The notes: a model not told the origin generated them from the letters alone. A stretch of 62,459 nt of DNA from Microbacterium sp. B35-30 (GCF_010634855.1 NZ_MWLQ01000032.1:1-62459), one strand, 5' to 3'; shown: positions 25,897 through 34,584, counted from the first letter of the stretch. Numbers and translations are program-made.

Positions 25897-27090
25897 ATGG
25901 TCGACGCAGTACGCGGCAGCGGAGCCGCCGGCGGCAACGGCGCGGGCGAGATCTTCCAGATCCTCCGCGACGGCCGTGCGCGCACGAAGGCCGAGCTCGC
26001 GACACTCACCGGCCTCGCCCGCTCCACCGTTTCGAGCCGCGTCGACACCCTCCTGGCCGCCGGTCTGGTGCGGCCCGCAGGCGAAGCCGCCTCGACCGGA
26101 GGACGCCCGCCCGCCCGTGTCGCCTTCAACCCGATGGCGGGCATCGTGATCGCCGTGGACCTCGGCGCCACGCACGCCACGGTCGCACTCGCCGACCTCG
26201 CGGCGAACATCCTCACCACCAACACGCATCCTCTGGACATCGCCGACGGACCCGAGACCGTGCTCGACACGGTGATCGCCGAGGGCGCCGCGCTGCTCGA
26301 GGCACGCGGCATCGTCGCGTCGCAGGTGGTCGGCGTCGGGATCGGGGTCCCCGGCCCCGTCGAGCACTCCACGGGCCGCCCGACGAATCCGCCCATCATG
26401 CCCGGCTGGGACCGGTTCGATGTGCCGCACTACGTGCAGCGCACCTTCGACGTGCCGGTCCTCGTCGACAACGACGTGAACATCCTCGCCCTCGGCGAGC
26501 AGGCCCTCAGCTGGCCGGGGGTCGCCGACCTCATCTTCGTGAAAGTGTCGACCGGCATCGGCGCCGGCGTCATCTCGGGCGGTTCGCTGCAGCGCGGGGC
26601 CCAGGGTTCCGCAGGCGACATGGGGCACGTGCAGGTGCCCTACAGCCACGACTCCCCCCGGCCGCCGGGCGACCAGCGCGACCTGGAGGCGATCGCGAGC
26701 GGCACGGCGATCGCGGCCGACCTGCGCGCTCAGGGCATCGACGCCGCCGGAAGCTCAGACGTCGTGGCGCTCGTGCGGGCCGGCCACCCGGCGGCGATCA
26801 CGGCGACACGACAGGCGGGTCGCGAGGTCGGCGAGGTCCTCGCCACGGTCGTCAACATGCTCAACCCGTCGGTGATCGTCATCGGCGGCAGCGTGGCCCG
26901 GGCGGGCGAGCACCTGCTCGCCGGCGCCCGCGAAGTCGTGTACCGGCGCTCCATTCCGCTGGCGACGCAGCATCTGGGCATCGTGCAGTCCCAGGCCGAC
27001 GAGACCGCCGGCGTGCTCGGCGCGGCGATCATGGTGATGCAGCAGGTGCTCTCGCCCGAGGCCGTCGAGCGGCGGGCGCCGCGAGCCTGA
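25897..27090 (+). CDS. ROK family transcriptional regulator without the usual zinc cysteines
   Basis: 397 residues from the ATG at 25897. The N-terminal winged helix is GRARTKAELATLTGLARSTVSSRVDTLLAAGLV. The ROK domain starts at VIAVDLGATHATVALADL and has the sugar-site VLVDNDVNILALGE. Normally a CxCGxxGCxE zinc motif follows; here the text is GHVQVPYSHDSPRPPGDQR, then DLEAIASG, with no cysteine. The fold seems intact, so it may sense its ligand without structural zinc. It is divergent from the dehydrogenase/ABC operon and probably represses it until sugar binds. Confidence 0.88.
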   Translation: MVDAVRGSGAAGGNGAGEIFQILRDGRARTKAELATLTGLARSTVSSRVDTLLAAGLVRPAGEAASTGGRPPARVAFNPMAGIVIAVDLGATHATVALADLAANILTTNTHPLDIADGPETVLDTVIAEGAALLEARGIVASQVVGVGIGVPGPVEHSTGRPTNPPIMPGWDRFDVPHYVQRTFDVPVLVDNDVNILALGEQALSWPGVADLIFVKVSTGIGAGVISGGSLQRGAQGSAGDMGHVQVPYSHDSPRPPGDQRDLEAIASGTAIAADLRAQGIDAAGSSDVVALVRAGHPAAITATRQAGREVGEVLATVVNMLNPSVIVIGGSVARAGEHLLAGAREVVYRRSIPLATQHLGIVQSQADETAGVLGAAIMVMQQVLSPEAVERRAPRA

Positions 27091-27324
27091 CACCGGCGCG
27101 CCGGCGAGCCGGCGGAGGACGGATGCCGCGTCCCGGGTCGGCGCGCGGCCAACGCTCGTCCGGGAGCGCGCCCGGCGGCGCGTCCTCGCGCGTGGGGTGT
27201 CGGTCGATGCGTTCGCGGCACGGTAGCACCGGCGTAACACGGGCGAGACGAACGCAGGGTTGACTGGGCTTCACCGGGTCACGTTCTGGTGCCGATGACG
27301 GCACGCCCGCGGAAGGAGTGCGTC

Positions 27325-28350
27325 ATGAGGATCCGACCGCTGCGATCGACACCCGATGCGCCGCTCGCGCCGGTGGCTGAGCCGCCCGCCGCGATGCGGG
27401 CGATGGTCGTGGATGGCCCGGGCGAGCCGGACGCGCTGCGCGCGGCATCCGTTCCCGTCCCCTCCCCCGTGCTCAGTGAACTGCTTGTGCGGGTGGTCGC
27501 CGCGGGGGTCAACCCGATCGACGCCAAGACGCGCGCCGGAGCGGGCGTGTCAGGCGCGATCGACGCCTACCCGGCGACGCCGGGCTACGACTTCAGCGGC
27601 ATCGTGGTGAAGAGCCCGTACGAGTCGCACCCCTTCCCGCCCGGCACCGAGGTGTTCGGCATGGCGTCTTTCCCGCGTACGGGCGGCACGTACGCCGAGT
27701 ACGTCGTGGCGCCGTCGCTGTCGGTCGCGCGCAAGCCCGCGGCCCTCTCGCACGTCGAGGCGGCAGGTGTGCCGCTCGCCGCGCTCACCGCCTGGGGGCT
27801 GGTCGTCGAGACCGCGCACGCGCACGAGGGCCAGCGGATGCTGATCCACGCCGGCGGCGGCGGCGTGGGCCACTTCGCCGTGCAGTTCGCCGCCTACTTC
27901 GGCGCCCACGTCACGGTCACCGCATCGGCGCGCAACGCCCCCTGGCTTCGCGAGCTCGGAGCCTCGGTCGTCATCGACTACACGACGACGAGGTTCGAAG
28001 AGGTGGTCGGCGAGGTGGATGTCGTCATCGACCTGGTCGGCAACGTCGGCGGCGACACCGGCACCCGCTCGCTGAGCGTGCTGCGACCCGGCGGGCTGTA
28101 CGTGCTCGTGCCGACCGGCTCGTGGCCGGGCTACGCCGACGCCGCGGTCGACGCGGGGGTGCGCGCCACGTCGTACAAGGTCATCCCCGACGGAGGGGCG
28201 CTGGCGACCATCGCCCGGCTGCTGGACTCCGGCTCGGTGCAGGTCTACATCGAGAGCGTCTTCGAGCTCGCCGAGGCGCCCGACGCGCACCGCGCGATCG
28301 AGACCGGCCACACCCGCGGCAAGGTCGTCCTCCGCGTCAGCGACGGCTGA
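27325..28350 (+). CDS. NADPH-dependent quinone reductase-like oxidoreductase (zinc-free MDR superfamily)
   Basis: 341 residues from the ATG at 27325, with GGAAGGAG eight bases upstream. The cofactor site HAGGGGVGHFAVQFAAYFGA is that of the QOR/MDR family. The N-terminal GroES-like domain (LLVRVVAAGVNPIDAKTR) lacks zinc-binding cysteines. Typical substrates are quinones and alpha,beta-unsaturated carbonyls. It stands alone, and the 234 bases upstream hold no other gene, only short GC hairpins. Confidence 0.86.
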   Translation: MRIRPLRSTPDAPLAPVAEPPAAMRAMVVDGPGEPDALRAASVPVPSPVLSELLVRVVAAGVNPIDAKTRAGAGVSGAIDAYPATPGYDFSGIVVKSPYESHPFPPGTEVFGMASFPRTGGTYAEYVVAPSLSVARKPAALSHVEAAGVPLAALTAWGLVVETAHAHEGQRMLIHAGGGGVGHFAVQFAAYFGAHVTVTASARNAPWLRELGASVVIDYTTTRFEEVVGEVDVVIDLVGNVGGDTGTRSLSVLRPGGLYVLVPTGSWPGYADAAVDAGVRATSYKVIPDGGALATIARLLDSGSVQVYIESVFELAEAPDAHRAIETGHTRGKVVLRVSDG

Positions 28351-28414
28351 CCCCCTCGCCCCCTCACCCCTCGCCTCCTCGCCCCTCGCCGTCGTTCCGT
28401 TGGCCGTCGTCTCG

Positions 28415-28491
28415 CTGAATCGGTTCACTTGCGCTGGATGCACGCCAGAACGCCCGTTCGGCGTACGTTCAGCGCAAGTGAACTGATTCAG
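28415..28491. repeat. Long inverted repeat between convergent genes
   Basis: 22-base arms starting CTGAATCGGTTCACTTGC (28415-28436 and 28470-28491) enclose 33 bases. The only mismatch is a G-T pair, which would be G-U in plus-strand RNA. The right arm overlaps the stop codon of the minus-strand argP-like gene. It may act as a bidirectional terminator or be a mobile palindromic element. Confidence 0.7.
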
Positions 28492-29378
28492 GCGGGCGTG
28501 AGTACACGGCGGCCCTCGGCGACGATCGTCTCGGCGATCGCGTCGAGGAGCGGAGAGCGCAGGTTCCACTGCTGCCAGTGCAGCGCGACGTCCACGGGCG
28601 CGCCGCCGAGCAGCACGAGCTCGCCCCGGTCGAGCGCGTCGTGGGACTGGAAGCGCGGCAGCATGGCCCAGCCGAGTCCGAGCCGCACAGACGTGGCGAA
28701 GTCGTTGGAGGCCGGCACGTAGTGCCGTGGCGGGTGCGCAGGATCGACGCCCTGCTGTGCGAGCCACTCGTTCTGCAGGTCGTCGCGGCGATCTAAGTCC
28801 ACGAGTGGCGCGTCCGCCAGCGCCGCTCGGCGATCGCCTCCCAGCCACCGCTCGACGTATGACGGCGTGGCGACGGCCTCGTAGCGCATGGCGCCGAGCA
28901 CCGAGGCGCGGCATCCTGCCACCGGCGCGGCGCGCGAGGTGACCGCGCCCATCACGGTTCCCGATTCGAGCAGTCCGGCGGTGAAGTCCTGGTCGTCGCG
29001 ATGCAGATCGAAGACGACGGGATGCCGCTCCGCCAGCCGTGCGAGCGGCTCGAGGAACCACGTGGCGAGCGAGTCGGCGTTGACCGCGAGCGGCACGCTG
29101 GTGAGCGCGGTCTCGCCGTCATCCGCGCCGAGCTCGGCGAGCGCGTCGTGTTCGAGCAGCGCCAGCTGCCGGGCGAGGCGGATCACCGACATGCCCGCCT
29201 CCGTCGGCCGCACCGGCTTGGAGCGCACCAGCACGAGACGCCCGAGCTGCTCCTCGAGGGCCTTGATCCGCTGGCTCACCGCCGACGGTGTGACGTGCAG
29301 GCGCCGGGCGGCCGCGTCGAGCGTGCCCTCGTCGACGACGAGGGCCAGGGTCTCGGCAAGTTCGAACGGAATGCGCAT
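28488..29378 (-). CDS. argP: LysR family regulator, ArgP type
   Basis: 296 residues. The helix-turn-helix is EGTLDAAARRLHVTPSAVSQRIKALEEQLGRLVLVRSKPVRPTEAG. The context VSQRIKALE and the later VNADSLATWFLEPL match ArgP/LysG, which sense lysine and arginine. It is divergent from a LysE/ArgO exporter gene, the textbook arrangement, and a 9-base dyad lies exactly between the two starts. It probably activates the exporter when basic amino acids accumulate. Confidence 0.88.
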   Translation of the reverse strand: MRIPFELAETLALVVDEGTLDAAARRLHVTPSAVSQRIKALEEQLGRLVLVRSKPVRPTEAGMSVIRLARQLALLEHDALAELGADDGETALTSVPLAVNADSLATWFLEPLARLAERHPVVFDLHRDDQDFTAGLLESGTVMGAVTSRAAPVAGCRASVLGAMRYEAVATPSYVERWLGGDRRAALADAPLVDLDRRDDLQNEWLAQQGVDPAHPPRHYVPASNDFATSVRLGLGWAMLPRFQSHDALDRGELVLLGGAPVDVALHWQQWNLRSPLLDAIAETIVAEGRRVLTPA

Positions 29379-29406
29379 CTTCAGTCTCGCTAATGGTACT
29401 GAAGAT
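29377..29406. promoter_or_regulatory. LysR-type operator between argP and the exporter gene
   Basis: A perfect 9-base inverted repeat, ATCTTCAGT (29377-29385) and ACTGAAGAT (29398-29406), has a 12-base spacer. Its left arm covers the argP start codon, so binding would also limit argP expression. Confidence 0.7.
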
Positions 29407-29449
29407 CCATGAGCTGGACTACGGAAGCCCCGGCTCGTACCGTCGAAGA

Positions 29450-30211
29450 GTGCTCACCCCCGTTCTGTCCGGCCTCGGCCTCGGCTTCTCGCTCATCATC
29501 GCCATCGGCGCGCAGAACCTCTTCGTGCTGCGCCAGGGCCTGCGCCGCGAGCACGTGCTCGCCGTGGCGGCGATCTGCGCGATCTCGGACGCGATCCTCA
29601 TCGCCCTGGGCGTCTCGGGCATCGGCCTGGTGCTGGAGGCGGTGCCGTGGCTGGTCGACGTGGTCCGCTGGGCCGGCGCACTGTTCCTGGTGACGTACGG
29701 CGTGCTGGCCGCACGGCGCGCCTGGAAGCCCACCGGCGCCGCGCTCAGCGCGTCGGACGGGCCGGATGCCGGCACCGAGGTCGATCCCGAGCCCGCGCTT
29801 CGCTCGGGAGCGCCGGCCACGGCTGCCTCGCCGAGCGCCGCCGGTGCCCCCGACGCACAACCGGTGCACGGCGCGAGCGTGGGGGCGTCCTCGCGTCGAG
29901 CCACTCCCGCCCGCACAGCCCTGCTCTCGGTGATCCTCACCGGCCTCGCGCTCACCTGGCTCAACCCGCACGTGTACCTCGACACGGTGTTCCTGCTCGG
30001 CACGGTCGCCAGCACGCACGGCGACGCGCGCTGGCTGTTCGCCGCCGGGGCGATCGCCGCGAGCCTGATCTGGTTCTTCGGCCTCGCCTTCGGCGCGCGA
30101 CTGCTGAGCCGCTGGCTGTCGACTCCCCGCGCATGGCGCATCCTCGACGGGGTGATCGCCGTCGTGATGATCGCACTGGGCGTCTCGCTCGTGCTCCCGA
30201 CCGCGGGCTGA
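29450..30211 (+). CDS. argO: LysE/ArgO-type basic amino acid exporter
   Basis: 253 residues from a GTG at 29450, giving the family start LTPVLSGLGLGFSLIIAIGAQN followed by LFVLRQGLRREHV. Longer in-frame starts to 29393 would run through the operator. Six membrane segments are visible, with NPHVYLDTVFLLGTVA in the second half. A hydrophilic Ala/Pro-rich loop of about 60 residues between segments three and four is longer than I would expect for the family. It exports arginine or lysine across the membrane under control of the divergent ArgP. Confidence 0.87.
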   Translation: MLTPVLSGLGLGFSLIIAIGAQNLFVLRQGLRREHVLAVAAICAISDAILIALGVSGIGLVLEAVPWLVDVVRWAGALFLVTYGVLAARRAWKPTGAALSASDGPDAGTEVDPEPALRSGAPATAASPSAAGAPDAQPVHGASVGASSRRATPARTALLSVILTGLALTWLNPHVYLDTVFLLGTVASTHGDARWLFAAGAIAASLIWFFGLAFGARLLSRWLSTPRAWRILDGVIAVVMIALGVSLVLPTAG

Positions 30212-30218
30212 TCGGGGG

Positions 30219-30572
30219 TCAGGCCTCGATCTGCTCCTTGCGGGCGGTCACGAGGGTGCGCACGACCTCGTCGGGCAGCGGATGCTCCGGCTGATAGCGG
30301 ATCGTCCCCTTGTCCAGCCCGATCCCGGGATGCTCCGCCAGCGCGTCGGCCACCGCCGTCACCGCCGCCGGGCTGAACGGGTAGACGCCGATGTGCTTCT
30401 TGGCGCGCATGACCGACACCAGCGGCTTGCCGCGGTACACCAGCGCCGGCATCCCGTATCCGAGTCCCTGTTCGGCGTCGGGCGCGACGTCGCGGGCGAT
30501 CGCGTAGATCTGCTCGATCGATGGCCGGTCTGCCGGGTCGAGTTCTGCGAGGAGGTCGTCGACGGTTCCCAT
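30219..30572 (-). CDS. DUF1801 (YdhG-like) family protein
   Basis: 117 residues. Conserved text includes DRPSIEQIYAIARDVAPDAEQGLGYGMPALVYRGKPL and HIGVYPFSPAAV, followed by DKGTIRYQPEHPLPDEVVRTLV. This small family has an iron-chaperone-like (frataxin-related) fold; its function is not settled. It ends 7 bases from the exporter stop (convergent) and is unlikely to share regulation with it. Confidence 0.8.
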   Translation of the reverse strand: MGTVDDLLAELDPADRPSIEQIYAIARDVAPDAEQGLGYGMPALVYRGKPLVSVMRAKKHIGVYPFSPAAVTAVADALAEHPGIGLDKGTIRYQPEHPLPDEVVRTLVTARKEQIEA

Positions 30573-30631
30573 TCCGGCATCCTGTCATTCCCCTCTCGCT
30601 CGCGACACCCTGCGCGCGGCACGATGGGGGC

Positions 30632-30907
30632 ATGAGACGCGTGCACGTGACGGTTCGCGGCGAAGTGCAGGGGGTGGGCTACCGCTACACGCTGCGCATG
30701 ATCGCGCGCGACGCGGGGGTTGCCGGCTGGGTGCGCAATCGCGCCGACGGCTCGGTCGAGGCCGAGCTGGAGGGCACGCCCGGGCAGGTCGACGAGGTAC
30801 TCGCCTGGATGGCCGAGGGCCCGCCCGGGTCGGTCGTCGAGAGCGCGACGGTGACGGATGCCGACCCCACCGCGGAGCGCGGCTTCGAGGTGCGGCCGAC
30901 CCGCTGA
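30632..30907 (+). CDS. acyP: Acylphosphatase
   Basis: 91 residues from the ATG at 30632. Catalytic residues are R18 in VQGVGYR and N36 in GWVRNRADGSVEAE; the common GFR is GYR here. It hydrolyses acyl phosphates such as acetyl or carbamoyl phosphate in the cytosol. The length is normal for the family. It is a single gene, divergent from the DUF1801 gene. Confidence 0.92.
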   Translation: MRRVHVTVRGEVQGVGYRYTLRMIARDAGVAGWVRNRADGSVEAELEGTPGQVDEVLAWMAEGPPGSVVESATVTDADPTAERGFEVRPTR

Positions 30908-30937
30908 CACGCACCCGAGGCGCGCATCCGCACGGTT

Positions 30938-31753
30938 TCAGTCGTCGAGCGGGTGGAGGATGCGGTCGACGAAACGACGCGTGCGCTCCTCCTGCGGGTT
31001 GGTGAAGAGCTGCCTCGGGGCACCGCGCTCGACGACCACGCCGTGGTCGAAGAACAGCACCTCATCGGCGACCTGGCGCGCGAATCCGAGCTCGTGCGTC
31101 ACGATCACCATCGTCCAGCCCTCGTCTGCCAGCTCCTTGAGCACGACCAGCACCTCGCCCACGAGTTCGGGATCCAGCGCACTGGTCGGCTCGTCGAAGA
31201 GCAGCAGCTGCGGCCGCAGAGCGAGCGCGCGGACGATTCCGACCCGCTGCTGCTGACCTCCCGACAGCTGGAACGGAAAGACGTCGCGCTTCTCCGTCAG
31301 CCCGACGCGCTCGAGGAGTGCCTCGGCCCTCGCGATCGCCTCGGCCTTGGGCACACGATGGGCGTGCACCGGCCCTTCGATCACGTTCTGCAGCACGGTG
31401 CGGTGCGGGAAGAGGTTGTGGTGCTGGAAGACCATCGCCGATCGGTCGCGCAGTGCCGCTCGGTCGGCCCTCGAGACTCGCGTCGAGAAGTCCAGCGAGG
31501 GGCCGCCGTCGAAGTTCACGACGCCCGCGTCAGGTGCCTCGAGGCCGTTGAGCGAGCGCAGGACGGTGGTCTTCCCCGACCCGCTCGGGCCGATGAGCAC
31601 CACGACCTCGCCACGCCTCACGGAGAAGTCGACACCGTCGAGCACGCGATTCGAGCCGAAGCTCTTCGTGAGGCCGGTGACCTCCAGCAGAGGCCGATCG
31701 TCGGCCGGCGCCGGCGGCGCGAGCGGATCGGCCGGGAACTCAGTGGGCGACAT
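30938..31753 (-). CDS. tcyC: Polar amino acid ABC importer ATPase, cystine type
   Basis: 271 residues. After a 20-residue Pro/Ala-rich start it has Walker A GPSGSGKTT, signature LSGGQQQR, and Walker B LLFDEPTSALDPE. The MVFQHHNLFPHRTVLQNVIEG segment is typical of the GlnQ/TcyN group. Its start overlaps the permease stop by 14 bases. The gene symbol is inferred from the binding protein of the same operon. Confidence 0.85.
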   Translation of the reverse strand: MSPTEFPADPLAPPAPADDRPLLEVTGLTKSFGSNRVLDGVDFSVRRGEVVVLIGPSGSGKTTVLRSLNGLEAPDAGVVNFDGGPSLDFSTRVSRADRAALRDRSAMVFQHHNLFPHRTVLQNVIEGPVHAHRVPKAEAIARAEALLERVGLTEKRDVFPFQLSGGQQQRVGIVRALALRPQLLLFDEPTSALDPELVGEVLVVLKELADEGWTMVIVTHELGFARQVADEVLFFDHGVVVERGAPRQLFTNPQEERTRRFVDRILHPLDD

Positions 31754-32411
31754 ATCGGTCGAGCCTCCTCTCCACGGCGCTCTGCCCGGTCGAGAGGATC
31801 AGGCAGAAGATCCAGTAGATGAACGCGGCCTCCAGATAGATCACCATGAACTCGAACGTGAACGCAGCGATCTGCTGCGCCTCACGAAACAGCTCCGAGA
31901 CCAGGATCAGCGATGCCAGTGAGCTGTCCTTCACCAGGGAGATGAAGGTGTTCGACAGGGGTGGCACCGAGACGCGCGCCGCCTGCGGAAGCACGATGCG
32001 TGCGAGCGTGCGACCGTGCGAGAAGCCCACCGTGTGCCCGGCCTCCCACTGCCCTTTGGGCACCGACAGGATCGCGGCGCGGATCACCTCGGCCGCGTAT
32101 CCCCCGACGTTGAGCGAGAAGGCGATGATCGCGGCCGGCCACGGATCGATGACGATGCCGACCGACGGCAGCCCGTAGAAGATCACGAAGAGCTGCACGA
32201 GCAGCGGCGTCCCACGGATCACCGAGATGTAGAACCTGGCGATGCTCGACACGACGGGGTTCGACGACAGCCGCATGAGCGCCACTGCGAGCGCCAGCAC
32301 GAGTCCGATCGCGAACGAGGCCAGCGCGAGTGGGATCGTGCCCGTCAGACCTGCCCCCAACAGCGGCAGGAACGAGTCGACGACCAGCGTCCAGGTGTTC
32401 GCGTCATCCAT
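31740..32411 (-). CDS. tcyB: Polar amino acid ABC permease, cystine type
   Basis: 223 residues, His/Glu/Gln/Arg permease family. It has five or so membrane segments, the family text FYISVIRGTPLLVQLFVIFYGLP, and the coupling region QWEAGHTVGFSHGRTLARIVLPQAARVSVPPL. Likely a homodimer. It starts 72 bases after the binding-protein gene; the gap holds a small GCCGTC/GACGGC hairpin that may lower read-through. Confidence 0.87.
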   Translation of the reverse strand: MDDANTWTLVVDSFLPLLGAGLTGTIPLALASFAIGLVLALAVALMRLSSNPVVSSIARFYISVIRGTPLLVQLFVIFYGLPSVGIVIDPWPAAIIAFSLNVGGYAAEVIRAAILSVPKGQWEAGHTVGFSHGRTLARIVLPQAARVSVPPLSNTFISLVKDSSLASLILVSELFREAQQIAAFTFEFMVIYLEAAFIYWIFCLILSTGQSAVERRLDRYVAH

Positions 32412-32483
32412 GGACGATCCCCTCCCCGCAGTCGGCGCGCCGTCCGGGCCGCATCCGACGGCAGGCGGCTCACGCCGGATGGT

Positions 32484-33284
32484 CTACTGAGTGACGTCGG
32501 CCCCGAAGTACTTGTCGCTGATCTCTGCGAGCACGCCTTCCTCACGCAGCTCGGCGAGCGCCTCATCCACCGCGTCGACGAGTGCCGTCTTGTCCTTGGT
32601 GAAGGCGAACGCGTTGTGTGCGGGGTCGTCGGTCTCAGCCGCGATCTTGAGACCGGTCGGACCCTCACTCTTCTCGTAGTCGAGGAAGGTGAGGTTGTCG
32701 TTGATCGTCGCGTCGACGCGCCCCTGCTGCAGCAGAGCGACGGCCTGAGCCCACCCCTCGACGGCTTCGACGGTGGCGCCGCTCTCCTGGGCGAGCTCGT
32801 ACCAGTTGCTCTGGAGCGACTGGGCCGTGGTCTTGCCTTCGAGGTCGGCGAAGCTCGTGATCGAGTCGTCGTCCTCGAGCACGACGATCACGCCGGGCGA
32901 GACGGTGTACGGCTCGCTGAACAGGTACTTCTCCTCGCGCTCGGGGTTGATCGACACCTGATTCGCGATGACGTCGAAGCGCCCGGCGTCGAGGCCCGCG
33001 AAGATCGCATCCCACTGCGTCTCCTGGAACTCGACCTCCAGCCCGAGCTTGTCGGCGACGGCCTCGGCGATCTCGACGTCGAAGCCGACGAGCTCACCCG
33101 ACTCGTCGTGGAACGTGAACGGGCGGTAGGTGCCCTCGGTGGCAACCGTCAACGTGCCCTCGGTCACGAGGCCGAGGTCGTCGCCTTCTGAGGTCGAGGC
33201 GGGATCGGCGGAGCCGCCGCTGCACGCCGTGAGAGCAAGCGCGGCGGTGGCTGTGAGAACGAGGGCGGTGAGGCGACGCGACAT
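32484..33284 (-). CDS. tcyA: Polar amino acid ABC solute-binding lipoprotein, probably cystine
   Basis: 266 residues with signal peptide and lipobox LTAC (Cys21). The SBP family 3 body reads GELVGFDVEIAEAVADKLGLEVEFQETQWDAIFAGLDAGRFDVIANQVSINPEREEKYLFSEPY, split here by position across about residues 62-127. The ANQV-x-PER-KY pattern is that of cystine-binding TcyA/FliY proteins. Glutamine or another polar amino acid is the alternative. It is first in the tcyABC-like operon. Confidence 0.82.
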   Translation of the reverse strand: MSRRLTALVLTATAALALTACSGGSADPASTSEGDDLGLVTEGTLTVATEGTYRPFTFHDESGELVGFDVEIAEAVADKLGLEVEFQETQWDAIFAGLDAGRFDVIANQVSINPEREEKYLFSEPYTVSPGVIVVLEDDDSITSFADLEGKTTAQSLQSNWYELAQESGATVEAVEGWAQAVALLQQGRVDATINDNLTFLDYEKSEGPTGLKIAAETDDPAHNAFAFTKDKTALVDAVDEALAELREEGVLAEISDKYFGADVTQ

Positions 33285-33341
33285 GAGTGGTTCCTGGGGT
33301 CGTGGCGGCGGAAGGGTGATCCGCGGGGACGTTCCAGTACA

Positions 33342-33372
33342 ACACGGCCTGCGGCGCCCTGGGCGGCCGTGT
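33342..33372 (-). terminator. Hairpin after the nitronate monooxygenase gene
   Basis: ACACGGCC (33342-33349) and GGCCGTGT (33365-33372) form a perfect 8-base stem with 15 bases between. It lies 30 bases after the end of the minus-strand monooxygenase gene and before the cystine importer. There is no clear U tract. Confidence 0.45.
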
Positions 33373-33401
33373 GACGCTCCGTTGCTGGACCTGTGGGCGT
33401 C

Positions 33402-34463
33402 TCACCGCCGGTCCGGGCCACCCGGGAGGCCTTCCGCCAACTCTGCGAAGACCTCTGCCGCATCGTCGCTCGTCGAGAGGCCTGCAGCCTGGCCGGCCCA
33501 CAGCGAGACGAGATCGCCGTCGCCGCGTCGCCCGGCCTCCGCACGGAACTGCCCGGTGAGCCAGTTCTGCGCAGGGAACGGCGCGATGACGCCCGACGTC
33601 TCGATCGTGCGCATCGCGCGGTTCGGGATGCCGCGAGCCAGCCGACCGCTCATCGCCCGCGTCAGAACGGTGGCGGTGTCCTCGGCGCCCTGGATCGCTT
33701 GGCGGTGCGCGTCGGTCGCAGCCGACTGGCGCGTGCGGAGGAACGCCGAGCCGACCTGCACCCCCGCCGCGCCGAGTGCGAACGCGGCGGCGACGCCCCG
33801 GCGGTCGGCGATCCCGCCGGCCGCGATCACGGGAACTCCGACGGCGTCGACCACCTGCGGCACGAGGGCGAAGGTGCCCACGAGCGACTGCTCCGCCGGG
33901 CGAAGGAACGAGACGCGATGACCTCCCGCCTCAGCACCTGTGGCCACGATCGCGTCCACGCCCGCGGCGTCGAGCGCGACCGCCTCGGCGACGGTGGTCG
34001 CGGTGCCGATGACACGGATGCCGCGGCTGTGCGCTGCCGCCACCAGACGCTCGGACGGGACGCCGAAGACGACGCTCAGCGCCGCGGGCGCGGCATCCAG
34101 CACTGCGGTCAGCTGCGCGGCGACGTCGGGGAGGAACTCGAGCGGCGGGGCGGGGTGGGCGAGTCCCAGCTCGTCGAAGAGCGGCGCCACCGCCTCGATC
34201 GCGGGGCCGAGGTCGACCTCCGCCGGGGTGACCTCATCGCCGGTCGGCAGCCAGAGGTTGACGGCGAACGGGCGCGAGGTCGCCGAATGCAGTGCGGCGA
34301 TGGTGTCGCTGATGCGGTCGGCGTCGTAGCCGTAGAGTCCGTACGAGCCGAGCCCTCCGGCATCGCTGACCGCCGCCGTCAGCTCGACCGACGACAGCCC
34401 GCCGAAAGGGCCGAGCACGATCGGCGCGTCGATCCCGAACAAGTCCTGCAGCGTCCTGGCCAT
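33402..34463 (-). CDS. Nitronate monooxygenase (FMN-dependent, 2-nitropropane dioxygenase family)
   Basis: 353 residues of the FMN TIM-barrel family. Landmarks: APIVLGPFGGLSSVELTAAVSDAGGLGSYG at the N-terminus; VDAIVATGAEAGGHRVSF with the catalytic His in the AEAGGH motif; VPVIAAGGIADRRGVAAAFALGAAGVQVGSAFLRT for FMN phosphate. It oxidises alkyl nitronates such as propionate 3-nitronate, using oxygen. Some relatives are NADH:quinone reductases, so the exact activity is open. It is a single gene bounded by hairpins. Confidence 0.86.
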   Translation of the reverse strand: MARTLQDLFGIDAPIVLGPFGGLSSVELTAAVSDAGGLGSYGLYGYDADRISDTIAALHSATSRPFAVNLWLPTGDEVTPAEVDLGPAIEAVAPLFDELGLAHPAPPLEFLPDVAAQLTAVLDAAPAALSVVFGVPSERLVAAAHSRGIRVIGTATTVAEAVALDAAGVDAIVATGAEAGGHRVSFLRPAEQSLVGTFALVPQVVDAVGVPVIAAGGIADRRGVAAAFALGAAGVQVGSAFLRTRQSAATDAHRQAIQGAEDTATVLTRAMSGRLARGIPNRAMRTIETSGVIAPFPAQNWLTGQFRAEAGRRGDGDLVSLWAGQAAGLSTSDDAAEVFAELAEGLPGGPDRR

Positions 34464-34533
34464 GCCCCGACGCTACCCCGCCCGACCGGGTGGCCGGGCA
34501 CCTAGGGCGGCACGACGAAAGGGCGGTACGACG

Positions 34534-34563
34534 AAGGGGCCCCACCCGAAGGTGGAGCCCCTT
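34534..34563 (-). terminator. Rho-independent terminator of the rplK-rplA operon
   Basis: On the minus strand AAGGGGCTCCACC pairs with GGTGGGGCCCCTT around a TTCG tetraloop (one mismatch). It lies 22 bases after the rplA stop, and C/U-rich sequence follows. This is the strongest terminator-like structure in the window. Confidence 0.8.
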
Positions 34564-34584
34564 GCGTGCGAATCCGACGAAGCG

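Noticed and set aside
27245..27290. TTGACT with a possible -10 box as a promoter for the quinone reductase-like gene
   Set aside because: The -35-like word is good, but no acceptable -10 hexamer follows at 16-18 bases, so it was not listed.
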